In this document: positions 12,020 through 19,315 of the stretch, one piece after another
How the letters are laid out: the number at the start of each line of letters is the position of its first letter
Position numbering within the stretch: the first letter of the stretch is position 1
Source of the DNA: a virus
Length of the DNA stretch: 31,322 nt
IMG/VR virus record: IMGVR_UViG_3300017710_000032
Coordinates: 1 to 31,322 of that record
Direction: 5' to 3' (one strand)
Program-made: the position numbers and the translations under genes
The notes under the pieces: model-generated
Database searches by the model: none
What the model saw: the letters and a program-made list of their open reading frames with translations, nothing else
What the model was told of the DNA's origin: nothing

Positions 12020-12600
12020 AGACCTGACCTAAAGGTTAAATTAATTCTTTCTTCAGCTAAAGGTAAATCAGGCACAGCGTGAGTACTTTTCATTTGAGAG
12101 TGACCGTCGAATATAAGTACGTCTCCGTGTTCTAAAATATAAAACGTTTCTTTGTTTAGGAAATTTTCCTCGAAAAAAATATCGCTAGTATTAGTGTGTT
12201 TCTTAATAGGGTTTTGGTAAGTACGCCAAGCAAAAACTCTAGGTGCACCAAAACTTACAGACACAACCACATCATCAAGAGTAGGTACGGTATCACTGTG
12301 GTGGGGTATGCCTTCTTCACCAGGATATAAACCACAAAGACAAAAGGTAAATTTAATTGAATCTAAATAAATAGCACTAGCTAAGTTTTCAGCTTGATCT
12401 TTTATAGCCTCTAGTTCAGGAGTCCACGGTTCAGGATTCATATGCTTACCAGCATATTCAAACGGTGCGTCACCAAAGCCACGACTAGGTCTACCATAGA
12501 CCATACCGTTTTTAGTTTTACGCACGACAGGTTCATCCCAGTGGTCAAACTGAGGGTTGAAGTGTTTAAGTGCTCCCTTTAGGTAATGAATATTCGACAT
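12016..12600 (-). CDS. AlkB-like 2OG-Fe(II) oxygenase (194 aa)
   Basis: Fe(II)/2-oxoglutarate dioxygenase of the AlkB type. Visible: substrate-lid region (NGMVYGRPSRGFGDAPF), LYPGEEGIPHHSDTVP with the HxD iron ligands near residue 100, SFGAPRVFAWR, HGDVLIFDG, STHAVP with the distal His, and RINLTFRSG with the 2-oxoglutarate-binding Arg. AlkB proteins repair alkylated bases; phage copies may repair or modify DNA or RNA. It overlaps the terminase small subunit gene by 35 nt. It is the second dioxygenase within 1.6 kb. Confidence 0.85.
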   Translation of the reverse strand: MSNIHYLKGALKHFNPQFDHWDEPVVRKTKNGMVYGRPSRGFGDAPFEYAGKHMNPEPWTPELEAIKDQAENLASAIYLDSIKFTFCLCGLYPGEEGIPHHSDTVPTLDDVVVSVSFGAPRVFAWRTYQNPIKKHTNTSDIFFEENFLNKETFYILEHGDVLIFDGHSQMKSTHAVPDLPLAEERINLTFRSGL

Positions 12601-13069
12601 TTTCTGTTTCTTCTTTCTCTAGTTCTATCACTTTACCAGTAGGCAGTATGCCACCTGTATCATGATAGAGTTGTTTCATACGTTCTAAGACTTCTTCTTT
12701 TGACATAACGTCCACACGGTTGACGGTCAGTTCACTACGATTAACGTACAGTCCTGCTGCCTTACCCCTAGCCACTTCTGCAGTGACTGCTGCTGACCAT
12801 GCTCCGTTACGCAAAGCTCCCTCTCGTATATCTTTTAGGTCGGTAAGATGTGTAGCTAAATCAAGAGCCACTTTGTTACTGGCTTTTTCTTGAAGTGCTT
12901 GTATTTTTTGCTGTACGTGAGGGTTATTTTTACTGGCTAATTCGTAACCTGTTTTAACAGCTTTCTTTTCACTGTACCCTGCTTTAATGGCAGCATCTTT
13001 TTGAGTCATACCTTTAGCCACGTTCTGTGCAAACTTTTCTTGCTTAGGTGTTAATTTCTTTTTCTTCAT
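12566..13069 (-). CDS. terS: Terminase small subunit (167 aa)
   Basis: DNA-packaging terminase small subunit, which recognises the packaging site and regulates the large ATPase/nuclease. The N-terminal signature LTPKQEKFAQNVAKG, DAAIKAGYSEKKAVKTGYEL and NPHVQQKI (residues 5-57) is the HTH domain of the Terminase_2 type. It is followed by a helical, probably oligomerising region (KVALDLATHLTDLKDIREG) and an acidic tail. No large subunit gene is next to it; the neighbours are an AlkB-like oxygenase and small unknown genes, which is unusual. Confidence 0.85.
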   Translation of the reverse strand: MKKKKLTPKQEKFAQNVAKGMTQKDAAIKAGYSEKKAVKTGYELASKNNPHVQQKIQALQEKASNKVALDLATHLTDLKDIREGALRNGAWSAAVTAEVARGKAAGLYVNRSELTVNRVDVMSKEEVLERMKQLYHDTGGILPTGKVIELEKEETENVEYSLPKGST

Positions 13070-13223
13070 TAAGATGTTTAAAAGCTATCATTAAAATAAT
13101 GTGTCCGTCTCTACGTTTGAGGTAGCTCTCTGAAGATTCATCGACTTTAGCCAACATTAAAACTTCAAAGGGAGTAGCATACTCTTGATCCCTCCAATAT
13201 TCTTCTAATATTTTTATAGACAT
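13044..13223 (-). CDS. Small hypothetical protein (59 aa)
   Basis: A 59-codon frame from ATG at 13223, starting 14 nt after the preceding gene and overlapping the terminase gene by 26 nt. The sequence (MSIKILEEYWRDQEYATPFE; LKRRDGHIILMIAFKHL) reads like a real soluble protein, and the frame fills an otherwise empty 167-nt gap. The ribosome site is weak (AGG far upstream). Function unknown. Confidence 0.5.
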   Translation of the reverse strand: MSIKILEEYWRDQEYATPFEVLMLAKVDESSESYLKRRDGHIILMIAFKHLNEEKEINT

Positions 13224-13236
13224 AATTTATTATAAC

Positions 13237-13614
13237 CTAATTCATTTTCATAAGTTTACGATTTTCAAGGTCATATACAGGTAATTTAGTGAAGATATCA
13301 AAGCAACAATCTAAAATTCCTTGGACTACTAAACCAGTTTCTTCATCAAATGGTCCTACAATTTTTACTCTCATATGAGGGTCAACTTTGTTACCTTGAG
13401 CATGTTCATGTACGCATAAAGGAAGCACAGGGTATAGTAATTCTTCAGGCTCATACCCAAACCTTTTGATAGTCATAAAAAACTTATCAATATTTAACGC
13501 TCTGTTGTAATCATTTTTTGTTGCGTGTTCGTTAGCTTTTGTTAGGTCTGAGTACTTCATAACACGAGGGTCTTTATAAAAACCTCCTATATCTTCTTTA
13601 CTTTTTTTACTCAC
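13237..13614 (-). CDS. Hypothetical protein (125 aa)
   Basis: 125-aa protein starting at GTG 13614, with GGAG 6 nt upstream, overlapping the previous stop by 4 nt. It begins MSKKSKEDIGGFYKDPRV and has a conserved-looking core with Cys/His (VLPLCVHEHAQGNKVD) and a C-terminal VQGILDCCFDIF. These residues could bind metal, but the spacing matches no domain I know. Confidence 0.7.
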   Translation of the reverse strand: MSKKSKEDIGGFYKDPRVMKYSDLTKANEHATKNDYNRALNIDKFFMTIKRFGYEPEELLYPVLPLCVHEHAQGNKVDPHMRVKIVGPFDEETGLVVQGILDCCFDIFTKLPVYDLENRKLMKMN

Positions 13615-13853
13615 TCAACTCTCCAAACTCTTAGTTTCTTAACGCCTTCCTCGTAAACTGTACGAGTGGTTATTTTAGCCCTATGCCTTTGACCATGAGC
13701 CGAAGCTGAAGTTCGTAAACGTGTTACTTCTCTTTCGTCAGTAAACGGTATAGCAAAACTATCCCCTACTTCTAATCTATGAAAATTCCACTTTTCTTTA
13801 TAGTTGGGTTTTGGTAATTCAATACCTTTTTCAACAACTGGTAATTCTTGCAT
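13611..13853 (-). CDS. Hypothetical phage protein (80 aa)
   Basis: Core HRLEVGDSFAIPFTDEREVTRLR then basic AHGQRHRAKITTR and a C-terminal VWRVE. This layout (GDSF motif, Arg-rich segment, VWRV end) is common in small phage proteins of unknown role, possibly DNA-binding. The upstream in-frame TTG at 13865 is rejected: GGAG sits 6 nt before the ATG at 13853. Confidence 0.75.
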   Translation of the reverse strand: MQELPVVEKGIELPKPNYKEKWNFHRLEVGDSFAIPFTDEREVTRLRTSASAHGQRHRAKITTRTVYEEGVKKLRVWRVE

Positions 13854-13929
13854 AAATATCTCCAATAAATTTATAGTTTAGTATATAAGTATTCACTTAG
13901 AAGTTATAGTATAATCCTAATATAATTAG

Positions 13930-14003
13930 AGCCTTTTAGAGCGTTTGATTTACCTAGCCTATACTTACCCTACCCTTTTAAAAGCAACGCCTTAAAACGC
14001 GTC
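13930..14003. repeat. Dispersed intergenic repeat, copy 2
   Basis: Shares GCCTTAAAACGCGTC (13989-14003) and a CGTTTGAT-containing block (about 13930-13949) with 6799-6871, in the same order and at a similar distance. It fills the gap between the 14025-14279 stop and the next gene. Confidence 0.6.
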
Positions 14004-14024
14004 ACACTAAGCCCTAAATTAAAA

Positions 14025-14279
14025 TCATTTATAAAAAGGTACGCCTTTAATACGCAAACATTTAAACCGTGAAACTCTTTTATTCCTTATAGTTTTGATG
14101 ATAGCGGAAGCTATTTTATCCCGATTATCTTCTACCCATTGATAAAAATCAGGAGATTTTGAAATACTGTTATTTGTATCGACCTCTATTAAAAGTCGAG
14201 CAGGTGTGCCTTCAACTTCTTTAGGGTTATGGTAAACCATTTCCCAAAGTAATTCGTAACGACTAGCCTTTCGTGACAT
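14025..14279 (-). CDS. Hypothetical protein (84 aa)
   Basis: Basic 84-aa protein beginning MSRKASRYELLWEMVYHNP, with a helical segment (YQWVEDNRDKIASAIIKTI) and an Arg/Lys-rich end. No recognised family. The start overlaps the previous gene by 17 nt, with TTAGG just upstream. Confidence 0.65.
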   Translation of the reverse strand: MSRKASRYELLWEMVYHNPKEVEGTPARLLIEVDTNNSISKSPDFYQWVEDNRDKIASAIIKTIRNKRVSRFKCLRIKGVPFYK

Positions 14280-14814
14280 AACCTAACTTAATATCATATT
14301 TGATAGCACGTATATCAAGAACACCTTTATCAAGTACGTCTTGAATAGTTTTAATATTCTCGTATTGTTTCATACGTTCAATATTTTTAGAAGCCATAGG
14401 CATCTTATTGGTACGAGTAAGTTTTTGACTTGTGTCGTAAGGGTCGCGAGCACTTATAACTTTACACAGTGGGTCTGGTTTAGGTTTGCTACGGTCAACT
14501 TTAAAAACTTTGCTTCTACTCATATCTCTCTCCTCTGGCTTGACAGCCATTTTACTAAAAAGATTCCAAAGTTTAATTTGACAATCTTTTTTATTTTTAA
14601 AATTCTTGAGTTTACGTTTAGCAAATTTATTGTAAACTTCAAGAGCTTTTGATTCTGGTATAATTGTATTTTGATGTGACATAAAAGCAGGATCACCAAT
14701 ACGTTGATAACCTTTAACAATAGTATGTAGTTCTGCCATATCAACTTTCACCACCCTTGAATAATCAGGGGTGGTGAAACATAAAAACTCTATAGAGTTA
14801 TGCTGCTTCCGCAT
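14263..14814 (-). CDS. Basic protein with C-terminal module of the Lys-rich paralogue family (183 aa)
   Basis: Basic, probably nucleic-acid-binding protein. The last 45 residues (NIERMKQYENIKTIQDVLDK, then IRAIKYDIKLGYV) align with the C-terminal halves of the small proteins at 2556-2870, 3212-3436 and 9600-9872. The middle is Lys-rich (KFAKRKLKNFKNKKD). Start uncertain: the ATG at 14814 overlaps DUF932 by 17 nt but has a poor ribosome site. An internal ATG at 14739 lies 6 nt after an 11-bp hairpin and would give 158 residues. Confidence 0.7.
   Translation of the reverse strand: MRKQHNSIEFLCFTTPDYSRVVKVDMAELHTIVKGYQRIGDPAFMSHQNTIIPESKALEVYNKFAKRKLKNFKNKKDCQIKLWNLFSKMAVKPEERDMSRSKVFKVDRSKPKPDPLCKVISARDPYDTSQKLTRTNKMPMASKNIERMKQYENIKTIQDVLDKGVLDIRAIKYDIKLGYVTKG
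14746..14779. repeat. 11-bp perfect inverted repeat near a gene start
   Basis: TTTCACCACCC (14746-14756) and GGGTGGTGAAA (14769-14779) with a 12-nt loop. It lies inside the first 25 codons of the longest form of the 14263-14814 gene and 6 nt before its internal ATG. No T-run follows, so translational control is more likely than termination. Confidence 0.65.
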
Positions 14815-15835
14815 ACTCTATAGCTTTAGTCATAGCACGGTTTTTAAGTGAAGCACGAGCACCAAACCAAGCGTTATGCATTGATGCGTCACGGTCGTGA
14901 CCCCACTTATGGTCAACCACGTAAGTTACTGCGTTAACAGCACCCCACCACGTACCCTTAGAGCTTTTAAGGTCAGCTCCAGGTTGCTGCTCAAGAGCCT
15001 CATAAACTTTATGAGGAGTACGTTGAAACTCTTCAAGCGTTCTAAGTTTAGACTCGGCTAAAGCAGTATCTATATTTTTACTATTCTCTACAATTATTTT
15101 TTCTTGTAAAGCCAGTTTAGGCTGTAGTAAGTCAGCTATATAACTAACAACTTTATTTTCGTTATACTTTTTACTGCTTAAAAACTCAGCACTTTTTTGA
15201 TACTCGTCAAGTCTAACACTCGCTAACCCTAACGCTTCTTCTGCAGTAGTTATTAACTGACTGTCAAATACTTTAGTGTGAGGCATTTTAAACGCAGGCT
15301 GTGACTTATCAGCTAAAGCCATTGATAAAGTATTATTACAAACTACACGTACTGGTGTAAACCTAATTTCATTAGACTTACCCCACTCATGGGACACGGA
15401 CACTAATAAGTAGCCTTCAATCCTATCGTCGCCTGGCAGGGTAAAGCCGTCATTAATTTCAGCTAACCCCCATATTTGCTTACCGTTGCGTAATGAACCT
15501 GCAGTATGCATATTCATATTACCAGCGTCTGTAAACTTTTTAAAGAAAGTAAAAGCCTCCTGGTTTTGCGTTGGTATAAACCTTGGTCCACACGGTCCAA
15601 GTATATTGTTATCACTATCACGCACAAGCATGTAGTAATCATCAGACATAATAAGGTCGTCAGCTTTGTCGCTAACTGCGTTATTATATGTGAATATATT
15701 ACGCTTACTCACTGTCCAGTCAAGTCCAGCTTGTTTAAGCATCTCGTCAGGTGTTAAGTTGCCGTCAACTTGTACACCAAGCCCATGCCAAGGTACTTCC
15801 CCAGCGTAAGCCATAGTCTCAATATTATGAGCCAT
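14798..15835 (-). CDS. DUF932 phage/plasmid-like protein (345 aa)
   Basis: Matches the DUF932 (phage/plasmid-like) family: N-terminal GEVPWHGLGVQVDG, then the WTVSKRNIFTY region, YYMLVRDSDNNILGPCGPRF, and a C-terminal LVSVSHEWGKSNEIRFTPVRV domain; the 345-residue length is normal. Proteins of this family are widespread on phages and plasmids, resemble part of plasmid stability or recombination gene sets, and have no settled biochemical role. AGGAG is 6 nt before the ATG. The gene has its own leader with a hairpin (15857-15877), suggesting a separate promoter. Confidence 0.85.
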   Translation of the reverse strand: MAHNIETMAYAGEVPWHGLGVQVDGNLTPDEMLKQAGLDWTVSKRNIFTYNNAVSDKADDLIMSDDYYMLVRDSDNNILGPCGPRFIPTQNQEAFTFFKKFTDAGNMNMHTAGSLRNGKQIWGLAEINDGFTLPGDDRIEGYLLVSVSHEWGKSNEIRFTPVRVVCNNTLSMALADKSQPAFKMPHTKVFDSQLITTAEEALGLASVRLDEYQKSAEFLSSKKYNENKVVSYIADLLQPKLALQEKIIVENSKNIDTALAESKLRTLEEFQRTPHKVYEALEQQPGADLKSSKGTWWGAVNAVTYVVDHKWGHDRDASMHNAWFGARASLKNRAMTKAIEYAEAA

Positions 15836-15856
15836 AAGTTTCTCCTATCTTAAATG

Positions 15857-15877
15857 CCTATTAACTTATTTAATAGG
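15857..15877. repeat. 8-bp inverted repeat in the DUF932 leader
   Basis: CCTATTAA and TTAATAGG with a 5-nt loop, 22 nt before the DUF932 start codon and just upstream of its ribosome site. It could be an operator or a leader hairpin. Confidence 0.55.
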
Positions 15878-15920
15878 TACGTATAACTTAACTTAGATTA
15901 GCTACTGATAAAAGGAAGAT

Positions 15921-16157
15921 CTAACTATTCTTATAGTTTTTTATACACTCTCTTTTTTGCCGAGGTAGGTAGTCTTCCCAACAACGAACAACTATTAGCT
16001 TCTTTTCGACTTCCGTAAAAGTGTTCCAGTCCCTAATTTCTGCGGCAGTCCTACCACATCCTTTACAGGTACGTGTACCCCACTGAGTAACAGTACACAT
16101 GCCAATACAAGGGGAGTCGTGAAGACTAGTAGTTTCATGCAGTAATTTTTGTGTCAT
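15921..16157 (-). CDS. DUF1289 protein (78 aa)
   Basis: Clear DUF1289 signature: SPCIGMCTVTQWGTRTCKGC then GRTAAEIRDWNTFT. Four cysteines (SPCIGxC and CKGC) form the likely metal-binding core. The family is common in Proteobacteria and their phages, is often annotated as Fe-S or zinc binding, and lacks a known function. It overlaps the preceding HTH gene by 23 nt. Its presence mildly favours a proteobacterial host. Confidence 0.85.
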   Translation of the reverse strand: MTQKLLHETTSLHDSPCIGMCTVTQWGTRTCKGCGRTAAEIRDWNTFTEVEKKLIVVRCWEDYLPRQKRECIKNYKNS

Positions 16158-16449
16158 TTCTACTCCTGATGAGTCTAACGTCGTGTTCTCTTAGCCAGTT
16201 TCTCATCATGTTCTTACGTTCAAGTTTACTAAGGCTCGTATCATTTAGTAAAGCATTATTAAACTCAGTATATGCATCGTATCCTCGGTAATAATCTCCT
16301 GCTCCTATGTGATTAAACCTAACGATTTGCCATACTCTTTGTTTAGTGATCTTAAACTTAACACCTATTTCTTCAAGTGTCATGTTAGTGTTCATTGTTA
16401 TCATGAAAATTTCAAAATACTTAGCTCTTTGTCTATCTCTATGTGACAT
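16135..16449 (-). CDS. HTH protein resembling sigma factor region 4 (104 aa)
   Basis: Residues 20-45 (NMTLEEIGVKFKITKQRVWQ, then IV) have the pattern of sigma-70 region 4, where the conserved form is TLEEIG...T..RVRQI, the domain that contacts the -35 element. The remainder is basic and unassigned. The start is placed at ATG 16449, which has GGAG 7 nt upstream; a longer frame to 16482 has none. It sits directly after the polymerase gene. It may redirect transcription to phage promoters, but it lacks region 2 and so could equally be a simple repressor or adaptor. Confidence 0.75.
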   Translation of the reverse strand: MSHRDRQRAKYFEIFMITMNTNMTLEEIGVKFKITKQRVWQIVRFNHIGAGDYYRGYDAYTEFNNALLNDTSLSKLERKNMMRNWLREHDVRLIRSRNDTKITA

Positions 16450-18307
16450 TAAAATACTCCTTGAAGTTAATAGTTGCTTCACCCCAGCTTTGACCTATTT
16501 CAGCATCAACTTTATTAGGCACAACTAACGGCACACAATCAGCCATAATTTGTATAATTTTTTCACAAGTTTCTTTAGAGTCCACAGATATGTCTAACTC
16601 ATCATGTACTTGTGTGTGGGCTAGTATGCCTTCCTTATATAACTCAACCATAGCTTTTTTAGTCATGTCAGCAGCAGAGCCTTGTATAAGCCTATTCATA
16701 GCTTTATAGGTAAAAGAACGCTTAATGTCCTGACCGTATTTATCTAAAGCATCTGAGAACGGTAAAGGCGTACTCCCAAACTCGTATCTAGGTTCGTATA
16801 AATTAAATCGACACTTACGCCCTAGCACAGTAGTTATAAACCCACGGTTACTACCCAACCTAGCACATTGATCACGCAACCCTTTAATAAAAGGTACACG
16901 GCTATGAAAAGTATCGAATAATATTTCAGCTTCCTGCGGTGAAATATCTAACTGACGGATAAGTTTATCTTTCCCCATACCATAACTTAAACCTAAATTA
17001 ATAATCTTAGCTTCTTTACGACTTATGTTAGCCATATCTGCTACTACTTGATGAAAGTCTGCGTCTTTATTACGGTAGGCATCTACTGCGTCGTCTGAGC
17101 CTTCTTGTTGAGTTTTATAAGCATAGTGTACGGTAAGTCTAGGTTCCTGTTGAGAGTAGTCAAAAGCTCCCCAGTGCATACCTTCCTCTGGTATAAATAT
17201 ACTCCTGATAAGAGGTCCTATTTCATCGTGTCTAGCTGGCACTTGCTGTAAGTTTGGCTTACTACTACTGAACCTACCAGTAACAGTACCGCCACGGTCA
17301 CTACGTAAAGGATGTAATTCCCCATGTATTCTACCCTTAACATTATGGTCTAATATCATGTTATCTATAAAGGTGGTTCTAGCTTTATTTAATTGTCTAG
17401 CTCTGGCAATATCTTTAGCTAGTTTGTGCTCATGCCCTTCAAGCCAAGCTGAGGTAAAACTAGGAGCGTTAGTTTTTTCTGTCCTAGGGTAACTAAGTCC
17501 TGCTCTATCAAATACAGTAGCCACTGATGCTGCTGCCCATAAGTCTGGAGCTACACCATATTCTTTATGAATACCCTCTAGTATTTTGTTTTCTTCGTTA
17601 GTTAATTTCTTATTAATTTTTTCAGCTTTTTCTAAATCTACACGTACACCTTTCCAACGCATATCTAGTAATAAAGGAATTAAAGCAGTTTCTAACTCGT
17701 ATATTTTCATAACGTTTTCTTTAACTAAAAGGTCTTTTAATATACCCCAAAGTTTTAGAGTTAGCCCTGCGTCTTGTTCGGCATATGGTCCAACATACTT
17801 AGCTGGTAGTTTATACATTTCGCTTTTAGGATTAAGACCGTAGGCTTTTGCTGCATCTTCTAACAGACTTTCATCTTTAAGTTCACCCACGTATCTTTCA
17901 CCCAACTTATTTAAAGAATACCCATATTGATTTTCATTAATTAACGGTGCAGCAAACATAGTATCATGTATAGTTCCGTTTACCTTGACACCTAAACGCC
18001 TTAACCAACCTAAATCGTATAAAGAGTTATGAAAAACTTTGTCATTGTTATAGCTAAACTGTTTATTCATCCAGTTTATAACCACACGCTTATCTAAATT
18101 CCCACCACCAACGTGTTGTATAGGTAAATAAATTTGAAAGTCTTTAGTAGCCACAGCTATACCAGTTACATGACCTTTATTTTCAAACGCCCAAGACGGT
18201 CCGTGAGACATGAGTAACGGATCATAAGTCTCTAAGTCAATAGCTACCTCACTATAATTAGATAGGTCTGGTAAACTACTAGGGGGAACCCAGTCCGTCT
18301 CAGGCAT
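16439..18307 (-). CDS. polA: Family A DNA polymerase with 3'-5' exonuclease (622 aa)
   Basis: Replicative polymerase of the Pol I/T7 type. Exonuclease motifs intact: AIDLET (Exo I), HNSLYDLGWL (Exo II), YAEQDAGLTLKL (Exo III). Polymerase motifs: TVTGRFSSSKPNLQQVP, motif A DYSQQEPRL, motif B RKEAKIINLGLSYGMG, motif C VHDELD. No 5'-3' exonuclease domain. The motif B residue equivalent to E. coli Phe762 is Leu (INLGLSYG), a variant known from uncultured viruses. An alternative GTG start at 18325 adds six residues but has no ribosome site. It overlaps the following HTH gene by 11 nt. Confidence 0.95.
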   Translation of the reverse strand: MPETDWVPPSSLPDLSNYSEVAIDLETYDPLLMSHGPSWAFENKGHVTGIAVATKDFQIYLPIQHVGGGNLDKRVVINWMNKQFSYNNDKVFHNSLYDLGWLRRLGVKVNGTIHDTMFAAPLINENQYGYSLNKLGERYVGELKDESLLEDAAKAYGLNPKSEMYKLPAKYVGPYAEQDAGLTLKLWGILKDLLVKENVMKIYELETALIPLLLDMRWKGVRVDLEKAEKINKKLTNEENKILEGIHKEYGVAPDLWAAASVATVFDRAGLSYPRTEKTNAPSFTSAWLEGHEHKLAKDIARARQLNKARTTFIDNMILDHNVKGRIHGELHPLRSDRGGTVTGRFSSSKPNLQQVPARHDEIGPLIRSIFIPEEGMHWGAFDYSQQEPRLTVHYAYKTQQEGSDDAVDAYRNKDADFHQVVADMANISRKEAKIINLGLSYGMGKDKLIRQLDISPQEAEILFDTFHSRVPFIKGLRDQCARLGSNRGFITTVLGRKCRFNLYEPRYEFGSTPLPFSDALDKYGQDIKRSFTYKAMNRLIQGSAADMTKKAMVELYKEGILAHTQVHDELDISVDSKETCEKIIQIMADCVPLVVPNKVDAEIGQSWGEATINFKEYFNVT

Positions 18308-18314
18308 AAATAAA

Positions 18315-18623
18315 CTACTCTGCACTGGGTGGGTGTAATTTTAAGCTAGAAGCATACGCCTCTACTAAATAAAGGTAACAACGTAAATCACGTATATCGT
18401 CTAGTATACCAGCATTACTAGGGTCATCTAGTATGGCACCAAATACGTCCCAATGGTTTTTCATTGATTGGTTTTCTATACGGTCAAACTTACGTGCTAA
18501 CATCATAAACGCACCAACGCCACCACGTTTACGCCAACTATCACCGTAACTTTTTTCAGCGTGTTTTAGCTGTGCTATATCACGTTGAGCTAACTTTTCT
18601 ATTTTATCAAAATCTGCAGGCAT
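18315..18623 (-). CDS. Conserved phage protein resembling DUF1599 (102 aa)
   Basis: The central block HAEKSYGDSWRKRGGVGAFM, then ARKFDRIENQ and LDDIRDLRCYLYLVEAY, resembles from memory the DUF1599 family (nucleotide-modification-associated domain 1), a helical protein frequent in phages near nucleotide-metabolism genes. AGGAG precedes the ATG. It lies between the nuclease and the polymerase in the replication block. The family call is moderate; the biochemical role is unknown. Confidence 0.7.
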   Translation of the reverse strand: MPADFDKIEKLAQRDIAQLKHAEKSYGDSWRKRGGVGAFMMLARKFDRIENQSMKNHWDVFGAILDDPSNAGILDDIRDLRCYLYLVEAYASSLKLHPPSAE

Positions 18624-18634
18624 ATAATCTCCTA

Positions 18635-19315
18635 TTAAATTCTATTAGGGCAAATATTTTGTTTACCATAATAACACCACTTACATTTAAATTGTGAAGG
18701 TTTAGCAGGGAACTCAGTAGCAGTGGTCATGTCTACAGCCCTATCATTTAAACGTTCACGCTTACCGTCTACAGTAGGTTTGTCGTACTCATAACGGTCT
18801 AACTTACCATGGTCAAGATACCATAACTCAGTAGTTATAGTTTCTAACTCTGGTAACCTTTCAAATACTATGCTGGCATAAAGCTCACATTGTTCTCTGT
18901 GACCTTCTTGATTACCCTCATACCTACCTGTTTTAAAATCTATTACTCTAGCATTTTTATCACCTTCAATATGAACAAATGCATCTACTTTAGCCCTACC
19001 CCAAGTGTCTTCATCAAACCAACCAGTAGACTGCCACTCTTTATCAAAAGCCCAGTCACCTTCACAAAGTACATGACCTTTAAGGTGTAAGTCTTTTAAT
19101 AAATCAAAAGCTTCTTTAAATTCACTAAGTTGTGAAGGGGTTTCATCATAACGCCCACGTATATATTCCTCACACATTTTATGGATATCTTTACCACGAT
19201 CCATAGCTTTATTGCCAGGTTCTTTTATACGTTGTATAAAAGCATATTCTGCTTTCTTAGGGCACGCCTCATACATTTTCAGTCGGCTATACGACCACTG
19301 TGTAATATTACTCAT
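18635..19315 (-). CDS. RecB/Cas4-like PD-(D/E)XK exonuclease (226 aa)
   Basis: Nuclease of the RecB/Cas4 superfamily. It opens with the usual WSYSRLKMYEACPKKAEY motif and has GKDIHKMCEEYI, the metal-binding Asp in KVDAFVH, and the D-x-K motif in ARVIDFKTGRY near residue 145. A Cys cluster (CKWCYYGKQNICP) at the C-terminus, with the early Cys, can hold an Fe-S cluster as in Cas4/AddB. It probably processes DNA ends in phage replication or recombination. The start directly follows the stop of the thymidylate-synthase homologue. Confidence 0.9.
   Translation of the reverse strand: MSNITQWSYSRLKMYEACPKKAEYAFIQRIKEPGNKAMDRGKDIHKMCEEYIRGRYDETPSQLSEFKEAFDLLKDLHLKGHVLCEGDWAFDKEWQSTGWFDEDTWGRAKVDAFVHIEGDKNARVIDFKTGRYEGNQEGHREQCELYASIVFERLPELETITTELWYLDHGKLDRYEYDKPTVDGKRERLNDRAVDMTTATEFPAKPSQFKCKWCYYGKQNICPNRI

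Noticed and set aside
14341-14652. 103-codon plus-strand and 74-codon minus-strand alternative frames over 14263-14814
   Set aside because: Both are shadows of the basic gene, whose C-terminus matches the paralogue family.
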